Shown here one piece after another: positions 28,414-37,341 of a stretch of 64,000 nt of DNA. The DNA comes from Paenibacillus bovis (lineage in GTDB: Bacteria; Bacillota; Bacilli; Paenibacillales; Paenibacillaceae), in assembly GCF_001421015.2 (NCBI RefSeq), contig NZ_CP013023.1, positions 3,093,501 through 3,157,500 on the forward strand. Direction: 5' to 3'. The translations under genes were made by a program, and so were the position numbers. The number at the start of each line of letters is the position of its first letter. The stretch's first letter is position 1. The notes beneath the pieces were generated by a model. That model ran no database searches. It saw nothing but the letters and a program-made list of their open reading frames with translations, and was not told the DNA's origin.

Positions 28414-29451
28414 ATGACAACAACCAAGCTAATAACTCATTTACCCCAGGAAAAAATGCCATATCTGCTGCGCAGAGGCGACGGTGAACGCTATTTGTTC
28501 GGCAATCAGGTCGCTACGATTATTGCCAATGCAGAGAGCACAGGAGACATTTTCTCGGCAGCCGTAATCGGCGGACCAAAAGGCGAGAGCTTCCCGATGC
28601 ATACCCATCCGAATACCTACGAATCTATCTATGTAATGGAAGGCCGTGTGCAATTCGTAATTGATGGACAGAGCCATCTGCTGCTGCCAGGTGACTATGC
28701 GCATATTACACCAGGTACCGAGCATGCTTATCAGCTGCTGGGACATCGTAACAGCTTTATCTCTTATTCTATTTCCGGCGATATCACCAAAGTCTATCCG
28801 GCACTCGGTCAGTCCTACGAGCATATTGAATATCCACCTTTTACGGATCATGCCTACTCCGAGGAACATCGCCGTCAGGCAGAGCAGCAGGCAGATATTG
28901 TATTCTCTACTGGCAGCACAGAGTTCCCAGCCTACGAGCTTGTAAGCAACCATATCGTACCGGATGAAGTCAGCAATTATGTACTGGAAAGCGGCGAAGG
29001 CATCCGCCTGCTGACCGGTGATCAGGTACACCGTCTGCTGGCGACCCAGAAAACAACCGATGGTGCTTATATTGTAGTAGCCAGCGATGGTCCAAAAGGA
29101 GACGAAATCGTATCCCATTACCATAATCACCATACAGAGACATTCTTCTGTACACAGGGCCGTATGACCATGTGGGCCAATGACGAAGAAATCCAGTTGT
29201 TCCCTGGTGACTTCCTGCATGTGCCAGCAGGTACGGTACACTCTTACCGTCTGGATGATCACTTTACCAAAGTAGTGGGACTGCTCGTAAGTGGATTGTT
29301 CGAGCCGTTTTTCCGCCTGCTTGGTGACGAATACGAGCATTACATGTTCCCTAATAACCCGGGGCCAGCACGTATTGATCGTCTGATGGAGAATATTGAT
29401 ACACTGGATCTGAACGTAGTAGGGCCACCTAACTCTCACCAGAAGAAATAA
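28414..29451 (+). CDS. Bicupin quercetin 2,3-dioxygenase-like protein
   Basis: A 345-residue bicupin metal enzyme like B. subtilis QdoI (YxaG), which opens the flavonol C ring with oxygen and releases CO. Both cupins keep the metal set: first 'HTHPNTYESIYV' with 'TPGTEHAY', second 'HYHNHHTETFFC' with 'PAGTVHSY'. The fold and length match QdoI. ATG 28414 is six bases after AGGAGG; ATG 28411 is only three bases away. A cupin-AraC regulator is divergent and an MFS exporter follows, fitting a flavonoid catabolism and export unit (inference). Confidence 0.82.
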   Translation: MTTTKLITHLPQEKMPYLLRRGDGERYLFGNQVATIIANAESTGDIFSAAVIGGPKGESFPMHTHPNTYESIYVMEGRVQFVIDGQSHLLLPGDYAHITPGTEHAYQLLGHRNSFISYSISGDITKVYPALGQSYEHIEYPPFTDHAYSEEHRRQAEQQADIVFSTGSTEFPAYELVSNHIVPDEVSNYVLESGEGIRLLTGDQVHRLLATQKTTDGAYIVVASDGPKGDEIVSHYHNHHTETFFCTQGRMTMWANDEEIQLFPGDFLHVPAGTVHSYRLDDHFTKVVGLLVSGLFEPFFRLLGDEYEHYMFPNNPGPARIDRLMENIDTLDLNVVGPPNSHQKK

Positions 29452-29532
29452 TGAACAAAAGGATTATGATGACCTATGCAGGATATAGTGCAGTTTCTAT
29501 ATCCTGTTATAGGATTCAAGGGTGCATTTGAT

Positions 29533-30861
29533 ATGAAAATTATTTTTGTACTGGCATTTGCCATGGTGCTGTCTGTTATGAACTCAACCATGTTCAACGT
29601 GGCGCTGCCTGCGCTTCGTGCAGACTTTCATTTATCCAGCTCACAGGTTAGCTGGGTCGTTACTTCTTATATTATTATCTATGCGATTGGCTCGGTTACT
29701 TATGGCAAGCTGGCTGATCGTTACAAACTGAAAAATCTGCTTACTTTCGGATTGTGTCTGTTTGCGATCGGATCTGTGCTGGGATTTATCTCATCTAGCT
29801 TCTGGATGGTAATTGCCGGTCGTATTCTGCAATCGGCTGGAGCCTCGGTCATTCCTGCATCTTCAATGGTAATTCCCATTCGCTATGTATCAGCTGAGAA
29901 GCGGGGCAGAGCATTGGGCATTACATCGTCCGGGATGGCGCTCGGTACAGCAATAGGACCGATTGTTGCCGGATTAATCACCAGCTTTGCAGATTGGCGT
30001 TATCTGTTCGCAATCAGTCTGCTGTCTCTGGTCACAATTCCGTTTTTCCGCAAATATCTGGACAAGGATCAGACGCATCCGTCCCGGATTGATCTGCTTG
30101 GCGGTATACTGCTTGCTGCTGCAGTAACATTACTGCTGCTAGCGATTACCAATACCAGCTGGCTGCTCGGTCTGCTGACCATTGTTGTGCTGGTAGCTTT
30201 GGTATTATATATTCGCAAAGCGAGACAGCCGTTTCTCGACCCGGCTATTTTCCGCAACCGTGCATATACGATAACGATGATTATTGCCTGTCTGGTATTG
30301 ATCTTCAATCTGTGCGTACCCTATCTGATTCCGCAGCTGCTGAGTAGTGTAAATGGATTGACTTCATTTACTACCGGATTGGTAATGTTCCCTGGTGCAT
30401 TAATCGCTGCGCTCTTTGGTATTATTGGCGGTCGTATTGCCGACAGCAAAGGCAATTCGTTCCTGCTTGCTATAGCATTCAGTCTGCAGCTGCTTACGTA
30501 CGTATTGATCTCACTGTTTACCGGTGGTTCGTATCTGATGATTATGCTGCTGCTCGTAATCGGGAATACCGGACTTACCTTTGCTCAGGTCGGACTCGCC
30601 AACACGGTATCCCGTACATTGACAGGACCGCAGGTCGGTGTAGGGATGGGAATGTATATGATGCTAAGCTTTATTTCCGGAGCGATTGGTACAACGATAT
30701 TGGGATTGATTCTGGATCAAGCACATACCGGCTGGTCTCCAAGTGTGCTGCTGAGCAGCCAACCCAGCGTATTCAGTATGATTTTCCTTGTATTTGCGAT
30801 CTGGATACTCATCATGTTCGCCGGCAGCTTCCGCTTTTTACAGCGCGGGGAACAGAAGTGA
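29533..30861 (+). CDS. MFS drug/aromatic efflux transporter (DHA2/QacA-like)
   Basis: A 442-residue major facilitator with about 14 hydrophobic segments. MFS motif A shows as 'GKLADRYKLKN' and the family C motif as 'GMALGTAIGPIVAG'; the second half begins near 'PFLDPAIFRNR'. ATG 29533 with AAGGGTG upstream gives the standard N-terminus 'KIIFVLAFAMVLSVMNSTMFNVALPAL'; a start at 29476 adds 19 residues with a weaker site. It follows the quercetinase-like gene by 81 bases and probably is co-transcribed, exporting a flavonoid product or a related toxic compound. Confidence 0.82.
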   Translation: MKIIFVLAFAMVLSVMNSTMFNVALPALRADFHLSSSQVSWVVTSYIIIYAIGSVTYGKLADRYKLKNLLTFGLCLFAIGSVLGFISSSFWMVIAGRILQSAGASVIPASSMVIPIRYVSAEKRGRALGITSSGMALGTAIGPIVAGLITSFADWRYLFAISLLSLVTIPFFRKYLDKDQTHPSRIDLLGGILLAAAVTLLLLAITNTSWLLGLLTIVVLVALVLYIRKARQPFLDPAIFRNRAYTITMIIACLVLIFNLCVPYLIPQLLSSVNGLTSFTTGLVMFPGALIAALFGIIGGRIADSKGNSFLLAIAFSLQLLTYVLISLFTGGSYLMIMLLLVIGNTGLTFAQVGLANTVSRTLTGPQVGVGMGMYMMLSFISGAIGTTILGLILDQAHTGWSPSVLLSSQPSVFSMIFLVFAIWILIMFAGSFRFLQRGEQK

Positions 30862-30960
30862 GCATTTTATTTGCCGGTATGACATACAAGAATGCCGTTG
30901 TTTGAGAAGAATAGATAAAAGCATTTGTGATAACCAATAATCTCAAATAGGACTATGTAG

Positions 30961-30992
30961 AAAAAGAGCCAGGTGATCTGGCTCTTTTTTTT
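30961..30992 (+). terminator. Intrinsic terminator after MFS gene
   Basis: Arms AAAAAGAGCCAG / CTGGCTCTTTTT, four-base loop GTGAT-type, eight T. Confidence 0.9.
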
Positions 30993-31228
30993 ATGATGCA
31001 CCGGGACATACACTTTAAACAGTATATTTTAATCAGGGTCCTTCTACCTGCATATCACATTTTTGCCATATCATTCAGATCGAATTGGAAATGTTCATTC
31101 AAATTGGGTCATAAAACCTAATTTGTAGTATACTTGTTAAAGGAATAGCGCACAGTTGCGCAATGATTCATGTCCTAATACCCAATTCGACAGAATAGAT
31201 TGGAGTATGATCTACAGGTGATTGGAGA
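30993..31228. other. Intergenic region with nothing clear
   Basis: Between the MFS terminator and the Cys-rich hypothetical gene I see no ORF, repeat or riboswitch; only AT-rich sequence that must hold the next promoter. Confidence 0.5.
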
Positions 31229-31849
31229 ATGAAAATGAACACATCAGGAGCATTTCTAAAAGTACTTCAGCAGCCGATACAGGAATCCAAAATGGCTGTT
31301 ATTGAACACCATTGCCCGCATTGCCGGGAAGTACTGATTCGGGTCGAACCGGACCCCAAGGCTAGTAATAAGCAGCAGGTGCATATTTATCCCGGATTGC
31401 CGGAGCTTGACGATCGTTATGTATACATGGATAGCGATACAATTACCGGAATACGTAGCAGTATTCTGGGCAGCGATTGGTATGATACATCCTATTCCTG
31501 TGGCGAATGTCAAAAATGCCAGGGAATGTTCTGGACAGCTGCTGTGTATGTTGCTTCCCGGCCGGTACGCAATCTGACGGTAGAGGATGAACATCATTTT
31601 GTTCTGCAAAATGATCCCGAAGCAGATCATGCCGAATTTTATGGTATGGATGGTTATGCTTGCTATCATCGCATTTTGTACCAGGATGCGTTTGTAGAAG
31701 GCGATCGAACCGGTTCGCCATTGTACATTAATGAATATGTACTGGGTCCTTTTGCTTTCGAGGAAGACCAGGAGGGAGATTCAGCCAAACTGGCAGAACA
31801 GGTACTACTGCTCGCCAAAGAAGCCATGGGATGCCGTTCGAAGTTTTGA
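31229..31849 (+). CDS. Cys-rich hypothetical protein, possible zinc ribbon
   Basis: A 206-residue cytosolic protein that I do not recognise. It has a CxxC pair at Cys29/Cys32 ('CPHC') and CxxCxxC at Cys91, Cys94, Cys97 ('CGECQKC'), separated by about 60 residues, which together look like a split zinc ribbon. The rest is acidic and rich in aromatic residues ('VYMDSDTITGIRSSILG', 'FYGMDGYACYHRI'). The site AGGTGA...GGAG fits ATG 31229; ATG 31235 is also possible. It is a single-gene unit with a terminator 50 bases later. No neighbour suggests a role. Confidence 0.7.
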   Translation: MKMNTSGAFLKVLQQPIQESKMAVIEHHCPHCREVLIRVEPDPKASNKQQVHIYPGLPELDDRYVYMDSDTITGIRSSILGSDWYDTSYSCGECQKCQGMFWTAAVYVASRPVRNLTVEDEHHFVLQNDPEADHAEFYGMDGYACYHRILYQDAFVEGDRTGSPLYINEYVLGPFAFEEDQEGDSAKLAEQVLLLAKEAMGCRSKF

Positions 31850-31896
31850 GCAATCTATCGATACTCAGAATATTTTCCAGCTATTGAACAGTCATA

Positions 31897-31936
31897 AAAA
31901 GGAGATTAACCACTGCAGGCGGTTAATCTCCTTTTC
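31897..31936 (+). terminator. Intrinsic terminator after Cys-rich gene
   Basis: Arms AAAAGGAGATTAACC / GGTTAATCTCCTTTT, long perfect stem; also works on the lower strand. Confidence 0.9.
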
Positions 31937-32058
31937 GTTTGGATAGCATAATTGAGCTCTGTAGAAAAAGGGTCAGTCGGATAGCCCAATAGGTTACAGA
32001 CCGAAGCAGTCGGCCAAGTATCAATTATTTATTTATCTGTATGCATTACTACCTTATT

Positions 32059-33291
32059 CTATTGCTTTACTACTTCAAAAGTTTCCCAGGCTCCGCCTAC
32101 ATTGGCACGATTGGCAATAAGCGGACTGCTACCGGTATTGTCGGCCGTGACATAACTATTATTGGCCAGCGATTTCAGTGTACGCTTGCCATCTGCTGTT
32201 GTGCCTATTTCAAAAGTCTCCCAGGTACCGATAGCCGTTTTGTTGGCAATTAACGGGCTGGCACCATTATTGTCTGCAGATACATATTTGCCATTGATCA
32301 TGGAGCGTAGGGCTACGCGATTGCTGCCCAGATCCACCAGTTCAAAGCGTTCCCAGGTACTGACATTATCCGAGCGGGCGATCAATGCACCCTTGCCATA
32401 ATCTTCAGCTGTAACATATTTGCCATTGGCTCCTGCTTTGAGTGCTACGATATTATAGCCGCCTTCACGCTGGAATACATGTACATAATCAACCAGCAGT
32501 TTTTGCGGGAAAGCAGTGTTTGCATCCGGATACCCCGGCCAGTTGCCGCCTACAGCCAGATTAAGCAGCAGGAAAAACGGTTTGTCGTAAGCCCATGTGT
32601 TGTCACCCACATCAGCAGGAGTACGGGTATGATACAGCTTGCCGTCTACATACCAGCGGATCACGCCTGGTTCCCATTCCACCGTATAGTTATGAAACGC
32701 ATTGCTGAACGGTTCGCCAATTGTATAACCGGCAGATAATCCTTTGTCACCCGAGTAACCCGGACCATGAATCGTTCCATAAACCGTATTGGGTGCGGGT
32801 GGCCCGATATACTCCATCACATCAATCTCGCCGCTCGCCGGCCAGGGATTGCTGCCAATATCACTGCCCAGCATCCAGGCAGCCGGCCATATTCCTTTGC
32901 CATAGGGAACTTTGGCGCGGATATCGATTTTTCCGTATTTGACGTTGAATTTGTTGGCAGTTGTCAGGCGTGCTGAAGTGTATTGGGAACCCTGATAATT
33001 CTCTTTTAACGCCTGGATAACCAGATTGCCATTTTCCATATAGGAGTTGTTGGTACGGTTTGTGTAGTATTCCAGCTCGTTATTGCCCCAGCCGTTATTG
33101 TTGCCGATCTCCTGATTCCATTTGGACGTATCTACGCCGCTTCCATTGGGTCCGTTAAAATCATCGGACCAGATCGGTACCCAATTGCTGGAGGAAGAAG
33201 CTTCTGCTGTCTGCAGATCTGCATTCCATGGAGTCACCAATCCGGCAGCACATACAGTAGACAGCAAAAGAGAGAACCACTTTTTCTTCAT
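32059..33291 (-). CDS. GH16 endo-beta-1,3-glucanase (laminarinase) with C-terminal beta-trefoil
   Basis: A 410-residue secreted glycoside hydrolase. Signal peptide (cut near Ala-Glu-Ala, residues 29-31), GH16 jelly-roll catalytic domain (about 36-275) with the active-site set GEIDVME (nucleophile Glu155, Asp157, acid/base Glu160), then three repeats of about 42 residues each with a '.NGKYV.A......L.A......WE.FE' pattern, which make one beta-trefoil of the fascin/CBM13 kind for sugar binding. ATG 33291 has AAGGTGG upstream. It should hydrolyse beta-1,3 (or mixed) glucans of fungi and plants. Divergent from rhaD across a 9-bp tandem repeat. Confidence 0.9.
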   Translation of the reverse strand: MKKKWFSLLLSTVCAAGLVTPWNADLQTAEASSSSNWVPIWSDDFNGPNGSGVDTSKWNQEIGNNNGWGNNELEYYTNRTNNSYMENGNLVIQALKENYQGSQYTSARLTTANKFNVKYGKIDIRAKVPYGKGIWPAAWMLGSDIGSNPWPASGEIDVMEYIGPPAPNTVYGTIHGPGYSGDKGLSAGYTIGEPFSNAFHNYTVEWEPGVIRWYVDGKLYHTRTPADVGDNTWAYDKPFFLLLNLAVGGNWPGYPDANTAFPQKLLVDYVHVFQREGGYNIVALKAGANGKYVTAEDYGKGALIARSDNVSTWERFELVDLGSNRVALRSMINGKYVSADNNGASPLIANKTAIGTWETFEIGTTADGKRTLKSLANNSYVTADNTGSSPLIANRANVGGAWETFEVVKQ

Positions 33292-33337
33292 CAATACAAC
33301 CACCTTTTCGTATGTTAATTTCCAATATATTCTAATA

Positions 33338-33351
33338 TGTAAAGGCTTACA
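33338..33351. promoter_or_regulatory. TGTAA-N4-TTACA palindrome upstream of glucanase gene
   Basis: TGTAAAGGCTTACA, about 47 bases before the ATG; the same TGTAA-N4-TTACA form is in the sugar ABC promoter at 14049-14062. Resembles a CcpA cre site with altered centre. Confidence 0.4.
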
Positions 33352-33518
33352 AAAAAAGATCAATAATAGAAGTGCGTAGAAATACACCTACTGTTCTATA
33401 AAATACGAACTGTGATACATGTATAGATTCCAGCTAAAGAATAAAAAAGTAATTCATTAAGCGAGAGTAAGCAAAAACAAAAGAAATTAAAGCTATAGCA
33501 GTGATATCAAATATACTT

Positions 33519-33625
33519 GAGCATATCGAGCATATCGAGCATATCGAGCATATCGAGCATATCGAGCATATCGAGCATATCGAGCATATCGAGCATATCG
33601 AGCATATCGAGCATATCGAGCATAT
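33519..33625. repeat. 9-bp tandem repeat (GAGCATATC)n, about 12 copies
   Basis: Eleven perfect copies of GAGCATATC plus one 8-base partial copy. It lies in the divergent intergenic region between the GH16 glucanase and rhaD genes, 228 bases from the glucanase ATG and 215 bases from the rhaD ATG. The unit is nine bases, so frames stay open; the 3-residue repeat ORFs it allows are not convincing genes. Confidence 0.97.
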
Positions 33626-33839
33626 AAGCGATCTATAGGCATATTGGAGATATTCGTTATACAGAGTAGAAAATGCACTTTTCTCATAATTAAAATAGAA
33701 ATACAATACATAACAAAAATAAATAAAAATTAAAATGTTTATTTATTTTTGTTTATATCCGTTTATTATTGACTTAAAGAAAAGGGAAGATTAGAATGTA
33801 GATGTAGCACTTATCTGAATAACCGAGGGAGAGAATATC

Positions 33840-34712
33840 ATGCATACGATGATGCCTGAGCACCAGCCAATTGCGATTGCACCGGACCAGATTCCATTTG
33901 TGCGCGAGATGGCGCAGATTACCCGCAGTATGTGGCGTTTTGGTTGGGACGAGCGTAATGGTGGAAATGTCAGCTGCATTTTGGAGGAACAAGAAGTTGC
34001 CCGGTATATAGATGTTAATCAGGTGATTCGGCGCTTTCAGCCAGCTTTTCCGGTGCATGAACTGGCAGGGCGGTATTTTATTGTGACCGGCTCAGGCAAA
34101 TATTTTAAAAATATCATCGATGATCCCGAAGGTAATCTGGGAGTACTGCGTGTATCCTATGATGGAGAACATCTCGAACTGCTCTGGGGATTGAAAAATG
34201 GTGCTGTACCGACCAGCGAGCTTCCGGCTCACTTTATGAGTCATATCGAACGGCTCAAAGTAGATCCGCAGCATCGTGTGGTGATGCACAATCATGCGAC
34301 CCATACACTGGCGATGACTTTTGTGCATACCCTGGAGGAGAACGCATTTACCAGAACGCTATGGGAGATGTGTACGGAATGTATTGTTGTATTTCCGGAT
34401 GGTATTGGTGTGATTCCCTGGATGGTACCCGGTTCCAGCGAGATCGGGCGCGCTACAGCTCTCAAAATGAAAGAGCATCGTGCCGTGTTATGGCCGCAGC
34501 ATGGAATTTTCGGAACAGGTGCAACGATTGATGAAGCATTTGGTCTGATTGAGACCATTGAAAAGGCTGCACAAATTTATATGAAAATTGCGCATTTGCC
34601 AATTCGGCAGCGGATCACCAGTCAGCAGCTGACAGATTTGGCACAGGCATTCGGCGTAACTCCGCGACCCGGCATCTTGGATATGCAGACAGATACACAG
34701 CAAACAAAATGA
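33840..34712 (+). CDS. rhaD: Rhamnulose-1-phosphate aldolase
   Basis: A 290-residue class II zinc aldolase that splits rhamnulose-1-phosphate to DHAP and lactaldehyde. The substrate loop 'DERNGGN' , the zinc ligands 'MHNHATHT' and '[10 protein letters not shown]', and the catalytic glutamate in 'PTSELPAHF' are all present; length matches E. coli RhaD (about 274). GAGGGAG precedes the ATG by about 8 bases. No other rhamnose gene lies near, so it may serve a different 6-deoxy sugar or act apart from the rest of the pathway. Confidence 0.86.
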   Translation: MHTMMPEHQPIAIAPDQIPFVREMAQITRSMWRFGWDERNGGNVSCILEEQEVARYIDVNQVIRRFQPAFPVHELAGRYFIVTGSGKYFKNIIDDPEGNLGVLRVSYDGEHLELLWGLKNGAVPTSELPAHFMSHIERLKVDPQHRVVMHNHATHTLAMTFVHTLEENAFTRTLWEMCTECIVVFPDGIGVIPWMVPGSSEIGRATALKMKEHRAVLWPQHGIFGTGATIDEAFGLIETIEKAAQIYMKIAHLPIRQRITSQQLTDLAQAFGVTPRPGILDMQTDTQQTK

Positions 34713-34889
34713 TACAGCAATATATAGAATAGAAGAGAATGAACCGTACAGGTTAGTAATCGATGTAAATATTATAAAAATACCCATCAGAACTAGCAAA
34801 CGATACCATATACCAAAAGACTATGCAGCGTATCCGCTACCAGGAAAATAGCTTGGCGTAGGATATGAATAAAATGTGAAAATTAAATC

Positions 34890-34927
34890 AAAGACCAACC
34901 TGGAAATAATCAGGCTGGTCTTTTTCG
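34890..34927 (+). terminator. Intrinsic terminator after rhaD
   Basis: Arms AAAGACCAACCTG / CAGGCTGGTCTTT (one mismatch) with an 8-base loop and T run; 178 bases after the rhaD stop, so the 3' region is long. Confidence 0.85.
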
Positions 34928-35078
34928 GCTAAATAGCTGAATCAAAAGGAAATCTAGGACAACAATCCATAGCGTAGAAGGAAAATCTGTTAATAAAAGG
35001 GCAGCAATGCCGTATATATAATGCTCTTTGAATAAGCGTAAACAGCAATTAGTATTAGAACCTGGTCTTAAGACATGC

Positions 35079-35117
35079 TATACTAAAATGAATCATTCGT
35101 ATTCATTTTGTAGTATA
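35079..35117 (+). promoter_or_regulatory. Promoter -10 with large palindromic operator, acyl-CoA synthetase gene
   Basis: TATACT (35079-35084) is a good -10. It is followed by AAAATGAAT (35085-35093), a 7-base centre, and ATTCATTTT (35101-35109), then TAGTATA. The perfect 9-base arms overlap the transcription start. The TGAAT/ATTCA ends recall FadR-type fatty-acid operators of Bacillus, but spacing differs. Confidence 0.55.
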
Positions 35118-35132
35118 AAGGGGAAATTGATT

Positions 35133-36719
35133 ATGAAATATCAGGAATGGACTGCACCCGAGCAATACAATCTAACCTCCGAAATGGAGAGACATAACCC
35201 TGCCAAAACAGCACTCAAATGGCTGAATGACAAGGGAGATACACAGGAAATTACGTATGGCGAACTGCTCAAGCAGGCGAATCGTCTGGCAAATGGTCTG
35301 CTCAAACTCGGCCTCAAACAGGGCGATCGTGTGCTGGTCATGGTACCAAGACAGATTACTGCCTATATTATATATCTGGCCTGTCTCAAAAGCGGGCTGG
35401 TTATTATTCCATCTTCGGAAATGCTGCGCGCCAAAGATCTTGCTTATCGACTGCACCACTCGGAAGCTCGTGCAGTTATCGCCTGGTCCAGTGTCACCGG
35501 AGAAGTAGACAAAATCGATGAGGAACTGCCGGCATGGTCGTTCCGTATCTCTGTCGCTGCGGATCAGTCGGAAACGGCAGAAGGCTGGCTGGATCTTAAC
35601 ACCATGATGCAAGGAGAAGAAGAGCAGTTCGAAGCGGTAGCTACCCACCGTGACGATATGGCTATTCTGGCTTATACCTCCGGAACCACCGGTAATCCCA
35701 AAGGCGTTGTGCACAGTCATGGCTGGGCGTATGCTCATCTGCGTATTACAGGTCCATGGCTTGATATCCATGAAGACGATATGGTCTGGGCCACTGCTGC
35801 ACCAGGCTGGCAAAAATGGATATGGAGTCCATTCCTGTCCGTTCTCGGACGCGGTGCGACCGGACTGGTCTATAACGGTGCATTCCAGCCCCATAAATAC
35901 CTGGAGCTGATTCAGCAGTACGGAGTACAAGTACTGTGCTGTACCCCAACCGAGTATCGGCTGATGGCCAAACTGGAAGATCTGGGTAGCTACAATCTAT
36001 CCAGTCTGCGCAGCGCTGTATCTGCTGGAGAGCCGCTCAATCAGGAAGTCATTCATACCTTTAACCGTGAGTTCGGACTGACTATTCGTGATGGATACGG
36101 CCAGACCGAAAGTACGTTGCTGATCGGTAACCTGACGGATACCCAGATTCGACTGGGCGCAATGGGACAATCCATGTCTCCGGGACTGGTCGAGATTATA
36201 GATGAAGAAGGTCAGCCTGTACCTGCAGGAGAAGTAGGTAATATCGCGGTTCGTACCGATATGCCTGCTTTGTTCAAAACCTATTATCTGGACCCGGAAC
36301 GCAAAGCGGAAAACGTCAACGGAGATTACTTTATTACCGGTGACCGTGCCCGTAAAGATGAAGACGGTTATTTCTGGTTTGAAGGACGGGGCGACGATAT
36401 TATTATCAGTTCCGGCTATACGATCGGTCCGTTTGAAGTAGAAGAAGCACTTATGAAACATTCGGCTGTCAAAGAATGTGCTGCCGTAGCCAGTCCTGAT
36501 GAAATCCGCGGACATGTAGTCAAAGCATTTATCGTATTAAAAGACGGAGTAGAGGGAACACCTGAACTCGCAAGAGAGCTGCAAAATCATGTTAAACAAT
36601 GGACAGCTCCCTACAAATATCCGCGCAAAATTGAATTTATCACCGATCTCCCAAAAACCAGTTCCGGCAAAATCCGTCGTATTGAACTGCGCGAACAGGA
36701 GAAAAAAGCCAATAGCTAA
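35133..36719 (+). CDS. AMP-forming acyl-CoA synthetase (MbcS/YtcI-like)
   Basis: A 528-residue ANL-family ligase that makes an acyl-AMP, then an acyl-CoA. The phosphate loop is 'YTSGTTGNPKG', the A5 motif 'DGYGQTES', the A7 motif 'YFITGDRARKDEDGYFWFEGRGDD', and the C-terminal catalytic lysine is in 'PKTSSGKIRR'. Length and 'GPWLDIHEDDMVWATAAPGWQKWIWSPF' are close to medium/branched-chain ligases such as MbcS. ATG 35133 has AAAGGGG upstream. It has a palindromic operator in its promoter, so probably a fatty-acid-responsive repressor controls it; the repressor is not in the window. Confidence 0.87.
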   Translation: MKYQEWTAPEQYNLTSEMERHNPAKTALKWLNDKGDTQEITYGELLKQANRLANGLLKLGLKQGDRVLVMVPRQITAYIIYLACLKSGLVIIPSSEMLRAKDLAYRLHHSEARAVIAWSSVTGEVDKIDEELPAWSFRISVAADQSETAEGWLDLNTMMQGEEEQFEAVATHRDDMAILAYTSGTTGNPKGVVHSHGWAYAHLRITGPWLDIHEDDMVWATAAPGWQKWIWSPFLSVLGRGATGLVYNGAFQPHKYLELIQQYGVQVLCCTPTEYRLMAKLEDLGSYNLSSLRSAVSAGEPLNQEVIHTFNREFGLTIRDGYGQTESTLLIGNLTDTQIRLGAMGQSMSPGLVEIIDEEGQPVPAGEVGNIAVRTDMPALFKTYYLDPERKAENVNGDYFITGDRARKDEDGYFWFEGRGDDIIISSGYTIGPFEVEEALMKHSAVKECAAVASPDEIRGHVVKAFIVLKDGVEGTPELARELQNHVKQWTAPYKYPRKIEFITDLPKTSSGKIRRIELREQEKKANS

Positions 36720-36739
36720 TGGGTAGTGCATGTATGCTT

Positions 36740-36809
36740 AGCAATATAGCAATATAACAATATAACAATATAGCAATATAGCAATATAGCAATATAGCAA
36801 GGTAGCAAG
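36740..36809. repeat. 8-bp tandem repeat (AGCAATAT)n with variants
   Basis: Seven units (AGCAATAT, two of them AACAATAT) followed by two diverged units AGCAAGGT, AGCAAGAC. It starts 20 bases after the acyl-CoA synthetase stop, before its terminator. The degeneracy at the right end suggests an older tract than the other two in this window. Confidence 0.9.
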
Positions 36810-36893
36810 ACCATTAGCGTCAAATTCAAGCTTCGATGCAACTGAATGCTTGATACAATCGAATAGGTGCTGGATGATCAGCAAAAATATACC

Positions 36894-36921
36894 AAGCAGC
36901 CCAAAAGGGCTGCTTTTTTAT
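36894..36921 (+). terminator. Intrinsic terminator after acyl-CoA synthetase gene
   Basis: Perfect AAGCAGCCC / GGGCTGCTT stem with an AAAA loop and six T. Confidence 0.93.
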
Positions 36922-37221
36922 TACCAGTTGTCGCTTTTTATTTATAATTCTCATTTTTGGATTTGCAGTATTCTATATTCTTTCAAAAAAGACACAACAA
37001 ATAAAGTGATTAGATCTATTGACCTATAAAATAATAAGCAAAAGTAGTTTTTGATTCTTTAACCAAATACATTATAAACTAAAAAATCAAGAAATTATTT
37101 ATAAAAAAATCAATACATGAAAAATTCAAAATAGAAAAATAAAACTAATAATATCGCATCATATAGCCAAAATAAATCATAAGACGCACTGTTTAAAGTT
37201 ATAAAATAGGTCAAAAGACAT
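36922..37221. other. AT-rich intergenic region, no gene seen
   Basis: About 300 bases of very AT-rich DNA (many A runs) without an ORF that has a ribosome site. Composition is clearly different from the flanking genes. Confidence 0.6.
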
Positions 37222-37249
37222 TTGTCAATAGATTATATACAAATATATT
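37222..37249 (+). promoter_or_regulatory. Candidate promoter of the GGDEF-EAL gene
   Basis: TTGTCA, 16-base spacer, TATATT, 93 bases before the ATG; five of six matches in both boxes. Confidence 0.5.
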
Positions 37250-37341
37250 TTTCGAAATTAAGAGAGTTAGCTATTTAAATTATCTTTAATTCGTGCGATA
37301 TTAGTAGTACGTGTATTTAAGTGTGTTTGGGGGCAAAAGTC

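Noticed and set aside
33434..33711. Lower-strand ORFs with CSI or YAR tripeptide repeats
   Set aside because: Produced by the 9-bp repeat; no ribosome site and no N- or C-terminal domain.
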